DNA of 64,000 nucleotides from Phycisphaerae bacterium (lineage in GTDB: Bacteria; Planctomycetota; Phycisphaerae; Sedimentisphaerales; Anaerobacaceae), in assembly GCA_017993835.1 (NCBI GenBank), contig JAGOLX010000018.1:1-64000 (forward strand). Direction: 5' to 3'. Below are positions 44,372 through 54,500 of the stretch, one piece after another; positions within the stretch are counted from its first letter, which is position 1, and every line of letters starts with the position of its first letter. Both the position numbers and the translations under genes were made by a program. The notes beneath the pieces are model-generated. The model was not told where the DNA came from. It was given only the letters and a program-made list of their open reading frames with translations, and searched no databases.

Positions 44372-44403
44372 ATCAGTCAAATGGACACGACAGGGCCAGT
44401 GTT

Positions 44404-44976
44404 ATGCCGAACTATCGACGGACCTTCCTGGCGGGCGGCACTTTCTTCTTCACGCTGGTGACGCAGCGACGACGGCGCCTGTTCTCGAATGACAGCGCGT
44501 GCCGTCTTCTGGGCGAGGCAGTCCGTGCGGTGCAGGCACAACAGCCGTTCGAGATCGTCGCCGTGGTTCTCCTGCCCGATCACCTGCATTGCATCTGGAC
44601 CTTGCCCGATGACGACCACGATTACCCGTCGCGATGGGCGGCCATCAAGAGATGGTTTGTCGAATCGTGGACCGCCGTGGGAGGCCACGAGGCAAGGATT
44701 TCCGATGCCCGGCGGGATCGCCACGAGCGAGGCATCTGGCAGAAACGCTTCTGGGAGCATCGCATCCGCAATCAGACGGACCTGACGCGTCACGTCAACT
44801 ACGTCCACTACAATCCCGTCAAGCATGGCTTGGTTCGATGTCCCCATGCGTGGCCGCACTCGAGCTTTCACCGCTGGGTCGAGCAGGGATACTGCAAGCC
44901 GGACTGGCTGTGCGATTGCGTGAACCCGCCGGCCGTGCCGCCGGGACTGATGGACTTGCCTGGTGCTGGAGAATAG
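44404..44976 (+). CDS. REP-associated tyrosine transposase (RAYT, Y1_Tnp family)
   Basis: A 190-residue single-strand transposase of the TnpA_REP/RAYT group within the IS200-like superfamily. The metal-binding HxH is DHLHC (His60, His62) and the nucleophile is Tyr133 in HVNYVHYNPVKHGL, followed by WPHSSFHRWV. GIWQKRFWEHRI is the characteristic middle segment. RAYTs are single-copy chromosomal genes thought to move or maintain short palindromes (REPs). A REP in forward orientation lies 33 bases before the gene (44342-44371) and a reverse REP starts 13 bases after it (44989-45018). At least seven more copies are scattered through this window. A promoter core lies at 44298. Confidence 0.88.
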   Translation: MPNYRRTFLAGGTFFFTLVTQRRRRLFSNDSACRLLGEAVRAVQAQQPFEIVAVVLLPDHLHCIWTLPDDDHDYPSRWAAIKRWFVESWTAVGGHEARISDARRDRHERGIWQKRFWEHRIRNQTDLTRHVNYVHYNPVKHGLVRCPHAWPHSSFHRWVEQGYCKPDWLCDCVNPPAVPPGLMDLPGAGE

Positions 44977-44988
44977 GAGAAACAAAAC

Positions 44989-45018
44989 GGTGGGCGGAAC
45001 CCACCCTACCGCTGTCGC
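44989..45018. repeat. REP palindrome, reverse orientation, right of transposase
   Basis: GGTGGGC-GGAAC-CCACC followed by CTACCGCTGTCGC. With the forward copy at 44342 it makes an inverted pair around the transposase gene. Confidence 0.75.
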
Positions 45019-45113
45019 CTTGCCCATGTCTCGTCCAAGTACGACAGCACGCAGGTACCATCGCTCCCTAACACTATCCGCGTGCATCCGCGTTCATCTG
45101 CGGTTGCAGGAGT

Positions 45114-45614
45114 CTACTCGGCTGCGTCCGATGGTTCTTGCCGCCGGAGCTGTCTGACCTTTTGCAGTTGCCGGATAGCCTCTCTGTCGTGGGGGCGGTT
45201 CATCGCCTTCTTGGCGGCGATCAACGCATCAATAGAGAGGACGCGGAATTCCACTCCTTCGGCCTCGAATCGCTCGCTGGATTGCCTGACCTGCTCATAG
45301 GCGCCAAGTCCGTCGACGTAGCTGAGGCAATCCAGCCAGCCGAGATCCGTGTCGAGATAGAGGTTCTTGAATTCTCCGGCGTTTTCACCCGTCAGCTCCA
45401 GAGGTCTGCGGCCGGGCGTCATACGATGGGCCGGATGCAGGTCGCTCAGGGCCTGCTGCAGGGCCAGAAGGTTGGCGGGCGAGAAATCACAGCAGATGTC
45501 GATATCCTGCGTGACGTAGGTGCAGCCGTGGACGATGCCCGCGTAACCGCCGACGATCACGAAATCCACGCCGGCACGCGCGAGTCGATGCAACAGGTTC
45601 CGCAAATCGCTCAC
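45114..45614 (-). CDS. Nucleotidyltransferase-fold protein (MNT/AbiEii-like)
   Basis: A 166-residue protein with the minimal nucleotidyltransferase motif: VDFVIVGGYAGIVHG with GG in the G-S/G position, then VTQDIDICCDF, where D-x-D binds metal, and a third acidic residue near WLDCLSYVDGL. The C-terminal RVLSIDALIAAKKAMNRPHD is typical of toxin-type or AbiEii-like transferases. Its ATG overlaps the stop of the small upstream gene by four bases (ATGA). Such pairs are often toxin-antitoxin modules, but the role here is inferred from this arrangement only. Confidence 0.75.
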   Translation of the reverse strand: MSDLRNLLHRLARAGVDFVIVGGYAGIVHGCTYVTQDIDICCDFSPANLLALQQALSDLHPAHRMTPGRRPLELTGENAGEFKNLYLDTDLGWLDCLSYVDGLGAYEQVRQSSERFEAEGVEFRVLSIDALIAAKKAMNRPHDREAIRQLQKVRQLRRQEPSDAAE

Positions 45615-45805
45615 AGACGTCTCGCCTTCTGAAGCATTTCGACGGTGGTCAGGGCGATGTCGTGGCGTCGCAGACGCTGGGCCACGGACAACGCGAGATT
45701 GTCCCGGAGCATGGCCAGGTCGATATCACAATCGACGGCCTCATGGACCGGGTCTGTGGGAGGGCATCGCATCGGTCCTGCCTGTTGTCCGGGTCTTGTC
45801 TTCAT
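45611..45805 (-). CDS. Small partner of the nucleotidyltransferase
   Basis: A 64-residue protein with DCDIDLAMLRDNLALSVAQRL followed by HDIALTTVEMLQKARRL. The length, acidic start and amphipathic C-terminal helix fit a small antitoxin or accessory subunit. It overlaps the start of the nucleotidyltransferase by ATGA. No family is recognised. Confidence 0.55.
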   Translation of the reverse strand: MKTRPGQQAGPMRCPPTDPVHEAVDCDIDLAMLRDNLALSVAQRLRRHDIALTTVEMLQKARRL

Positions 45806-45861
45806 AACCTGATTGTACCCGGGAGGTCGAACCACAACAAGCCGCGTCATGAATCAAGACC

Positions 45862-45890
45862 GCGGGCGAAGCCCGCCCTGCCGCTGTCGC
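45862..45890. repeat. REP palindrome, reverse orientation
   Basis: GCGGGCGAAGCCCGC followed by CCTGCCGCTGTCGC, close to the copy at 34697. Another palindrome of the CATTCC family follows at 45973-45997. Confidence 0.7.
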
Positions 45891-45972
45891 ACTGCCTGTG
45901 CCCGTTCAGACATCTCTCGGTGGTCATCGATCACATCCGCGTTCATCTGCGGTTTGTGTTCGTCGCTCGGAT

Positions 45973-45997
45973 GGATTCCTGCTTCCGCAGGAATGAC
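45973..45997. repeat. GTCATTCC palindromic repeat
   Basis: GGATTCCTGC/GCAGGAATGAC hairpin, identical in core to the copy at 285-309. Confidence 0.7.
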
Positions 45998-46046
45998 AAT
46001 ACCCAATACCTCTGTGTCCTCTGGGCCTCTGTGGTGAGATGCGTTC

Positions 46047-46538
46047 TCAGATGTTCTTCTGCATCCAGACGGCGTCGAAGGGGGTGCCTCGTTTAATGAC
46101 GACGTTGCGGAAGCGGCCGACTTCCTCGAAGCCGTGCTTGCGATGGAAGGCGAGACTCATCTCGTTCAGCGAGGAGATCGACGCCAGGATCGTGCGGATG
46201 CCTTGCGCCCTGGCTCGGGTTTCGAGGTCCGCGAGCATCTTCGAACCGAGGCCCAGGCCGGTCGAGTCGGGGGCGACGAAGTACGTGATCTCACCGACGT
46301 GGGAGCTGGTGGGCCAGGGGATGTGCGGGCGGAGCAGCGCGAAGCCCAGCAGCCGGCCGGAGGGGTCCCTGGCGGCCACGGTCGGCAAGCCGCGAGTCGC
46401 TTCGAGCAGGCGGTCGAAGAACGCCTCCGGCAGCGGAGTCTCGGGGAACGCAGCGAAGCTGTGCAGTACGTAGTGGTTGAACAGATCGACAACCGCCCGA
46501 CCGTCGGCAGGCGTGATGGGAGTCAACTGGATGTCCAT
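46047..46538 (-). CDS. GNAT-family N-acetyltransferase
   Basis: A 163-residue acetyltransferase resembling the phosphinothricin/PatA type. It contains ITPADGRAVVDLFNHYV at the start, GEITYFVAPDSTGLGLGSKML carrying the acetyl-CoA pyrophosphate-binding loop, and ILASISSLNEMSLAFHRKHGF near the end. AAGGAGA lies eleven bases before the ATG at 46538. The substrate is unknown; an amino acid or small amine is usual for the group. It stands alone between repeat-bearing intergenic stretches. Confidence 0.82.
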   Translation of the reverse strand: MDIQLTPITPADGRAVVDLFNHYVLHSFAAFPETPLPEAFFDRLLEATRGLPTVAARDPSGRLLGFALLRPHIPWPTSSHVGEITYFVAPDSTGLGLGSKMLADLETRARAQGIRTILASISSLNEMSLAFHRKHGFEEVGRFRNVVIKRGTPFDAVWMQKNI

Positions 46539-46580
46539 CGTCTGACGAGTCTCCTTCCCTGTGCGACCTTCGATATCGCG

Positions 46581-46706
46581 ACGGAAATCCGAAATTCGAA
46601 TATCGAAACTCGAAACAAATCCCAAGGATCAGAATCGGAATGACCAAAACATTGTCGCAGTGCCGGCGAGGCCATTTGGAGCTTCGGTCACTCGTGCTCG
46701 TTTCGT
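46581..46706. repeat. MITE-like palindromic repeat, copy C (degraded)
   Basis: Opens AAATCCGAAATTCGAATATC and CGAAACTCGAAACAAAT, and ends GCTTCGGTCACTCGTGCTCG, matching the two ends of the element at 14117-14271, but the interior is altered. It is followed by a GGGCAAGATGCCC palindrome near 46769. Confidence 0.6.
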
Positions 46707-46834
46707 CGTGGCGAAGCCGTCCCGGCCTTGCGTCGCGAGGGTGTCCCGGCCTCGCCTCCGAAGAGCAAGGGCAAGATGCCCTCGCCACGAGTCACGGATC
46801 ACGGATCACGAGCGACGAGGGCCGAGCGACGGCC

Positions 46835-47323
46835 TCAGTCATCGCCCGCGCCCTGGCGGGGCATGGCGATCGTGCCGGTGCGGGCGACGTTCTTGATCCC
46901 GTAGGGCCGGCAGACGTCGATGAAGGCATCGATCTTCGTCTCGGGACCGCTGACCTCGATCATGAGGGACCGGGAGCTGATATCGACGACGTGGCCGCGG
47001 AACATCTCGATGAGCGAGAAGACCTCGGGCCTCTTCTCCGGCGGGACCGCGACCGTGACGAGCATCAAGTCGCGGGCGACCACCGGCTTGTCGACGAAGT
47101 CCTGGACCTTGACGACCGGGACGATTCGGGCGAGCTGCTTGCGGACCTGCTCGACGATGCGATCGTCGCCGACGACGACGATGGTCATCCGGCTGAGCTT
47201 CGGGTCCTCGGTCCGACCGACGACCAGCGAGTCGATGTTGAAGCCGCGGGCGGCGAACATCCCCGCGACGTGGGCGAGAACGCCCGGCTTGTTTTCGACC
47301 AGTGCACTGATGATATGCTTCAT
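46835..47323 (-). CDS. ilvN: Acetolactate synthase small (regulatory) subunit
   Basis: A 162-residue regulatory subunit of acetolactate synthase. It has an N-terminal ACT domain (MKHIISALVENKPGVLAHVAGMFAARGFNI, with the valine-binding type turn) and a C-terminal half with QVRKQLARIVPVVKVQD, ELMLVTVAV-like strands and GPETKIDAFIDVCRPYGI. Known members make the catalytic subunit valine-sensitive. It lies 33 bases downstream of the first large-subunit gene, in the usual order, and is the last gene of the cluster. Confidence 0.92.
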   Translation of the reverse strand: MKHIISALVENKPGVLAHVAGMFAARGFNIDSLVVGRTEDPKLSRMTIVVVGDDRIVEQVRKQLARIVPVVKVQDFVDKPVVARDLMLVTVAVPPEKRPEVFSLIEMFRGHVVDISSRSLMIEVSGPETKIDAFIDVCRPYGIKNVARTGTIAMPRQGAGDD

Positions 47324-47356
47324 GGGAGACCCCGCTTTCTATTCCTTCCGGTCCAG

Positions 47357-49087
<1,731 letters not shown>

Positions 49088-49229
49088 TGGTTATCCTTTC
49101 TTGAACAATCGAGGGTCACGGATCTTATCCCGCCGACTGCCTGTCTGTCAATCATTGCGGCTTGGGCCGTGGCCGACGGAATGGGACCTATGGGACTGAT
49201 GGGACACATAGGACCCGGCCTGCCCCGCT

Positions 49230-51038
49230 CTACATCGCGTTCTGCAGGACTCGCAGGCCCTCCATTTCGTTCAGGCTCTTGCCCGAGGGGACCATCGGGA
49301 AGACGTTCTCCGTCGGATGGACGTGGAAATCGACGACGCACGGCCTGTCCGCCGCGAGCATCTGCTCGATGGCCGGGCCGACCTGGTCCTTCGACTCGAC
49401 CGTGATGCCGACGGCGCCGACCGCCCTCGCGTACTCGGCGTAGTCCGGATTCCGCAGGTGGCTGTAGTGATACCGTTTGGCGTAGAACAGCTCCTGCCAC
49501 TGGCGGATCATGCCCATGTACCCATTGTTGAAGATGCAGACCTTGATCGGCAACTCCTGCTGCACCGCGGTACTCAGCTCGGCCATCGTCATGTTGAAGC
49601 TGTGGTCGCCGTCGATATCGACGACCGTCGCGTCCGGCCTAGCGATCTGGGTCCCGATAGCGGCAGGCAGGCCGAAACCCATCGTGCCCAGGCCGCCGGA
49701 AGTGACTAACTGCCGCGGCCGACTGAACTTATAGAACTGGGCCGTGAACATCTGATGCTGCCCGACGCCGGTGGTGATGATGGTGTTGCCGGTCGCCCGC
49801 CGGGACAGTTCCTCGACGACATACTGCGGCTTGACCGTCGTCGCATTGCGGTCGTAGTCCGTTCTGCAGCGGGCCTTGAGGTCCGCGATTCTGGCGAACC
49901 ACGCGGACCGGTCGCGGTGCTCCGCGCACTCGCCCAACGCAGCCAAGACGGTCTTGACATCGCCCACGATCGGGATGTCCGCGTACACGGTCTTGGAGAT
50001 GTTCGACGGGTCGATGTCGATGTGGACGATCTTCGCATTGGGGGCAAAGGCCGAGAGCTTGCCGGTGACGCGGTCATCGAATCGGGCCCCCGCCGAGATG
50101 AGAAGATCACACTCCTGCACCGCAAAATTGGCGTAGGCCTGCCCATGCATGCCCAGCATGTCGAGCGATTCCGGCCTGCCCTGGTCGAAGCTGCCCAGGC
50201 CCATCAGCGTCATTGCAACGGGAAGATTTGCCTTAGTCGCCAAATTGCGAAGCTCCTCGGATGCGTTGGCGATGATGATGCCCCCGCCCGCGAGCAGGAT
50301 CGGGCGCTCGGACCGGTTGATCGCCTCCGCCGCTTCTGCAATCTGCCCGGCGTGGCCGTTCTTCGGGACCCTGTATCCCGGCAAGTTCACGTGGATCGGG
50401 CCGTCGTCCTTGTACTTCTGGAACTCGAGATCCGATGGGATATCGACCAATACGGGCCCAGGCCGGCCGGTCGAAGCGATGTGAAACGCTTCGTAAATCG
50501 TTTTGCCCAAGTCCTTTATGTCCATGACGATCGAGTTGTGTTTCGTCACGGACCGCGTGATCCCGGTCGTGGGCGCCTCCTGGAAGGCGTCGTCGCCGAT
50601 CAGGTCGGTTCGGACCTGGCCAGTGATCGCGACGAGTGGGATGGAGTCCATCATCGCGGTCGCCAGACCGGTGACGAGGTTGCACGCCCCGGGCCCGCTG
50701 GTCGCGACGACCACACCGACCTTGCCGCTGGCGCGGGCGTAGGCGTCGGCCATGTGGCAACCGCCCTGCTCGTGGCAGGGCACGATGAACCGGATGGGCG
50801 AATCGTAAATCCTGTCAAACAAAGGAAGTACAGACGCGCCGATGTAGCCGAAGACGGTGTCCACGCCGTGCGCGAGCAGCGCATCGACGATGATCTGCGC
50901 ACCGGTTCTGCGGGAGGAATCTGCTGTGGACTGCCCGGCCGGACTTGTCTGGCCGGGATCGCCTTGCGAGCTGGGCTGGGTACCGTAGGCATGTGTCCGA
51001 CGGCGCCGCCCCGTCGCAGGGGTAGGCTGGATCTGCAT
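49230..51038 (-). CDS. ilvB: Acetolactate synthase large subunit, copy 2
   Basis: A 602-residue paralogue of the next gene. It carries a 45-residue low-complexity N-terminal extension rich in Ser, Thr, Gly and Gln that the downstream copy lacks. Catalytic residues are kept (CHEQGGCHMADAYARASGK, GARFDDRVTGK, MGMIRQWQELFY, GDHSFNMTMAEL). The strand that normally reads GYPGG is GYIGA here and GYTGG in the other copy, a difference near the active site. AAGGATAAGG precedes the ATG at 51038. Both copies may be active, giving two holoenzymes with one small subunit; alternatively this copy serves another keto-acid carboligase role. Confidence 0.9.
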   Translation of the reverse strand: MQIQPTPATGRRRRTHAYGTQPSSQGDPGQTSPAGQSTADSSRRTGAQIIVDALLAHGVDTVFGYIGASVLPLFDRIYDSPIRFIVPCHEQGGCHMADAYARASGKVGVVVATSGPGACNLVTGLATAMMDSIPLVAITGQVRTDLIGDDAFQEAPTTGITRSVTKHNSIVMDIKDLGKTIYEAFHIASTGRPGPVLVDIPSDLEFQKYKDDGPIHVNLPGYRVPKNGHAGQIAEAAEAINRSERPILLAGGGIIIANASEELRNLATKANLPVAMTLMGLGSFDQGRPESLDMLGMHGQAYANFAVQECDLLISAGARFDDRVTGKLSAFAPNAKIVHIDIDPSNISKTVYADIPIVGDVKTVLAALGECAEHRDRSAWFARIADLKARCRTDYDRNATTVKPQYVVEELSRRATGNTIITTGVGQHQMFTAQFYKFSRPRQLVTSGGLGTMGFGLPAAIGTQIARPDATVVDIDGDHSFNMTMAELSTAVQQELPIKVCIFNNGYMGMIRQWQELFYAKRYHYSHLRNPDYAEYARAVGAVGITVESKDQVGPAIEQMLAADRPCVVDFHVHPTENVFPMVPSGKSLNEMEGLRVLQNAM

Positions 51039-51085
51039 GGACCTTATCCTTTCCTGATCGAGCGTTTCGGGTCCCCACCGTAGCA

Positions 51086-51135
51086 CGGGCATCTTGCCCG
51101 TGGTCCGGCACACATGGGCGGGACGCCCATGCTAC
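51086..51135. repeat. Double palindrome GGGCATCTTGCCC / CATGGGCGGGACGCCCATG
   Basis: Two hairpins in tandem, CACGGGCATCTTGCCCGTG and CATGGGCGGGACGCCCATG. The first has a copy near 46769 in opposite orientation (GGGCAAGATGCCC). A further repeat family between genes, here inside the ilvB leader. Confidence 0.6.
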
Positions 51136-51315
51136 TTGGGACCCTTCTGTCATTCCGGCGGATTGCAGCTTTATGGGTCCTTCCGGGCAACCAGCCGCAC
51201 CTGCTACGAGGAGCGACCCGCTGACCCGGAGATGCGCACCCTGCCGCAACTCCGTAACCATCCCACACGGGATGGACCAGGTTCGTGCCGCGGCGCCAGC
51301 CGCGAACACAGCTAA

Positions 51316-51344
51316 AGTATCGTCTATCCGCGGCCAATTGTCAA
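51316..51344 (-). promoter_or_regulatory. Promoter of the ilvB-ilvB-ilvN cluster
   Basis: On the minus strand TTGACA (51344-51339, perfect) and GATACT (51321-51316) with a 17-base spacer. The predicted transcript begins near 51309, so ilvB copy 2 has a leader of roughly 270 bases. Confidence 0.55.
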
Positions 51345-51424
51345 CTGATTTCCAGATTGCAAGCACAGAACGGCTGGACGGGGATACCCCCCAGGACCAA
51401 CTGCACAAAACGAACGGCTGCACA

Positions 51425-51453
51425 TTGCCCAGAGCTTACGGCAATGGTATCAT
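51425..51453 (+). promoter_or_regulatory. Promoter of the restriction-modification gene
   Basis: TTGCCC at 51425 and TATCAT at 51448 with a 17-base spacer. Transcription would start about 50 bases before the GTG at 51510. It is divergent from the ilv promoter. Confidence 0.5.
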
Positions 51454-51509
51454 AGTCTCGTTCGGAGGCTCAGGAACTCCGTCGCTATAGGTCAGGGAAG
51501 GACTGTGCC

Positions 51510-54500
51510 GTGGCTTCTCAGAAAGCTGCAATCCACGAAATCGACTTTTGCGGGCAGATTGCTGCCGCGACTTACGTCTTGATAAGCCAGAACCCAGAGG
51601 CCTATGCTCCCCTGCATGAAGCACGTCTGGAGGGCTTTGGCACAGGCACGGGACGTAGCAAACGCAAGGACTTGCGTTTCTTCGACCGCTACGGCAAAGT
51701 GGTCTTGTGCGGTGAAGTGAAGTTGCCCGGGACTCGGGAAGGCAGTTCACCTTACACAGAGAAACTCATGCAGGATGCCTTCGCCAAGGCGGAGAATGCG
51801 AACATCCAGTTCTTTTTCACCTGGAACGTCAACGAATTTGTGCTATTCGACCGCAGTCTGTGGGACCGCCCGCTGATCGAGCGCCGAGTCCGACCGTGGC
51901 GACTGGGGCGAACTCTGGCCGATCCTGAAGATGTCGCGAGAGAAGAGAATCTCAAGTTCATCAAGACGCGATTTCTACCGGATCTTCTCCACGATTTGGC
52001 AGACCTGATCTCCGGTCGTCGTGTCGAATGGCTACCACCAGACGACGTTTTCATCCATTCCCTTCAGGGCCACCTCAACTGGCCGGTGCAACTGATGGGT
52101 TCGTACCTTCTCGAGCACACGAACAAGAGCAAGCCATTTGATCTCCGCATTCAGCAATGGCTGGAAGGCCAGGATCGCACGTTCGTCCGCACTCCGCAGG
52201 AGGAGTGGATCAAGGCCATAGACAACATGGCCAAGACGCTCGTGTACGTCTGGGCAAACCGTTTCATCTTCTACAAAGCCCTGCGTGCCAGATTCAGCGA
52301 GCTGCCTCGCCTTGAACTGCGGCGTTCGATCAAAACACCCGAAGAGGCCGTGACTGCCTTCAACCGTTTTTTCCGGCGAGCCGTAGATCGCAGTGGCGAT
52401 TACGAGCCGTTATTGATGCCTGATGCGAAAGACTGGGCAACCCGCCTTGTCTTCGATCCACCCACGGCCTTGGATACGTGGCGCGGGGTGTTGCGCAATA
52501 TCGAATCGGTGGATTTCCGCGAAGTCGCCTCCGATGTCGTCGGGCGTATCTTTCAGAAACTCATTGGTCCAGACGAACGCCACCGCTACGGCCAACATTT
52601 CACGGGCGACGATGTCGTGGACCTGATCAACGGTTTCTGTGTCCGAAGCGGCGATGATGCCGTCCTTGATCCGGCCTGTGGGTCGGGCAGCTTCCTTGTC
52701 CGTGCCTACTACCGCAAGCGTCACCTGGACCCGTTGCGCCCGCATCTGGACCTGATCAGCGAATTGTTCGGTTGCGATATTGCCCTCTATCCGGCCCATC
52801 TGGCGACGCTGAATCTTGCGGCCCGTGAAATCAACGATGAGGCCAACTATCCGCGCATCGCGCGATGCAACTTCTTCGATGTCACGCCCGAGAAAGCGTT
52901 CTGCGAGATTCCTGTCCCGAGCGAATCCTCAGATCGGACGGCGGTACTGCTGCCGGAGTTGGATGCCGTCGTTGGCAATCCTCCGTACGTTCGTCAGGAG
53001 AAGGTCGAGAAGAAGGACAAGGTTCGTTTTGCCGGAATGGCCAGCGAGGCATGGCCTGATTTGCGTTTGAGCGGCCGAAGCGATCTGCACTGCTATTTCT
53101 GGCCGGGCGCAACACGTCTGCTGAAACCCGACGGCTACTTCGGTTTTCTCACCAGCTCTTCATGGCTGGACGTCGAGTACGGCTTTACCCTCCAGGGGTG
53201 GGTGCTCCGCCACTTCAAGGTTCTGACGATCATGGAAAGTGCGGCCGAACCCTGGTTCGAAGACGCGCGTGTCAAGACCTGCGTCACCATCCTCCAACGT
53301 TGTGACGATGAGATGGAGCGGATGGAGAACTCCGTTCGTTTCGTGCGTTTCTCGCGCAGGCTGGCCGACATCATCGCAATTCCACCGGGCCAGAATGAGG
53401 ACGCTCGCCAGGCTTCTATTGAGGCAATGCGATACCGGATTCTCGGCACGCAGACCGATCACCAGGACCAGGACATGCGGATCGTCGTCAAAATCCAGCG
53501 AGATCTCTGGAATGACGGCGTTCGCGCCGGCCTGATCCTGGGCAACGTAGAACTGGAGCCGCTCGCGGACGAATATGAGAATGGATGCGGACCCGAGTTA
53601 GAAGAGGGTACGGCGCTTGCCCCCGAGTCGATGAATAGTCCGAAAGAGAACGGTGATTACCATGCGGGCAAATGGGGACGGTACGTCCGCGCTCCAGACA
53701 TCTACTTTGAAATCATGCGTCGCTTTGGTAGTCGATTCGTTCACCTTGGAGAGGTAGCCACAATCCGCCGGGGGATAACAAGTGGATGTGACGCGTTCTT
53801 CATGCCCAAGGATGTCACGGCTGATGTCCTGGCAAAACACGAGACTGACCGCCTGTTCCCTCGGTACGCAGGGGGTGCACCCCGGAAAGAGGTCGAGGCA
53901 GGCAAGCTCAAGATCATTGAAGCGGGCGACGGAAGCATCCACCCCGTCGAAGCAAGATACCTGGCGCCCGAAGTCCACAGTCTGATGAAGCTGGATCGGC
54001 CCATAGTTCACGCCGGTGATCTAGATCGTGTCGTTCTGCTCGTTCGCGACCCGATGGACAGGTTGAAGACCAAGTCACCTTGGGTCTGGCGGTATCTGCG
54101 TTACGGTATGACCGCAACCTTTGTGTCCGAGAAGTCGAAGGGCAAACCCATTCCGAAACGCTCGACTTGCGCGGCGAGAGATCCGTGGTATGATCTGACA
54201 AGACTCGCAAAACCAGGTTTTGCATTTTGGCCCAAGGCGCAGCAATACCGCCACATCATCCCGGCCAATCCCTCGGCGACTATCTGCAACTGCAATCTCT
54301 ACGATGTATCCTCGGATGATCTCGCAAGAGATGAGCGAACGTCCTTGGTGGCTATTCTGAACTCAACACTGGTTGGTCTGTTCAAGACTTTCTATGGACG
54401 TTTCGCGGGCACGGAAGGCAACCTCAAGACCGAGGTGGTAGACGTGAATCTCTTGGAGGTACCCGACCCTCGCGGCATTTCGGCGAATCTGGCCCAACGT

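Larger units (their letters stand above)
43922..44403. other. REP-rich region upstream of the transposase
   Basis: About 480 bases with no supported gene. It contains a reverse REP (44131-44160), a forward REP (44342-44371) and between them a TATAAT promoter core. Confidence 0.6.
51039..51509. other. Divergent region between ilvB copy 2 and the restriction-modification gene
   Basis: About 470 bases with divergent promoters at 51316-51344 (minus) and 51425-51453 (plus). The long minus-strand leader (about 270 bases) holds CACGGGCATCTTGCCCGTG and CATGGGCGGGACGCCCATG palindromes (about 51086-51135), a common repeat type. I saw no clear leader peptide rich in Ile, Val or Leu, nor a full T-box sequence. 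Confidence 0.5.

Noticed and set aside
51039-51309. T-box or leader-peptide attenuator before ilvB
   Set aside because: GGTGGGGACCCG resembles the T-box core only loosely. The open leader frame (MVTELRQGAHLRVSGSLLV) is not clearly enriched in Ile, Val or Leu.
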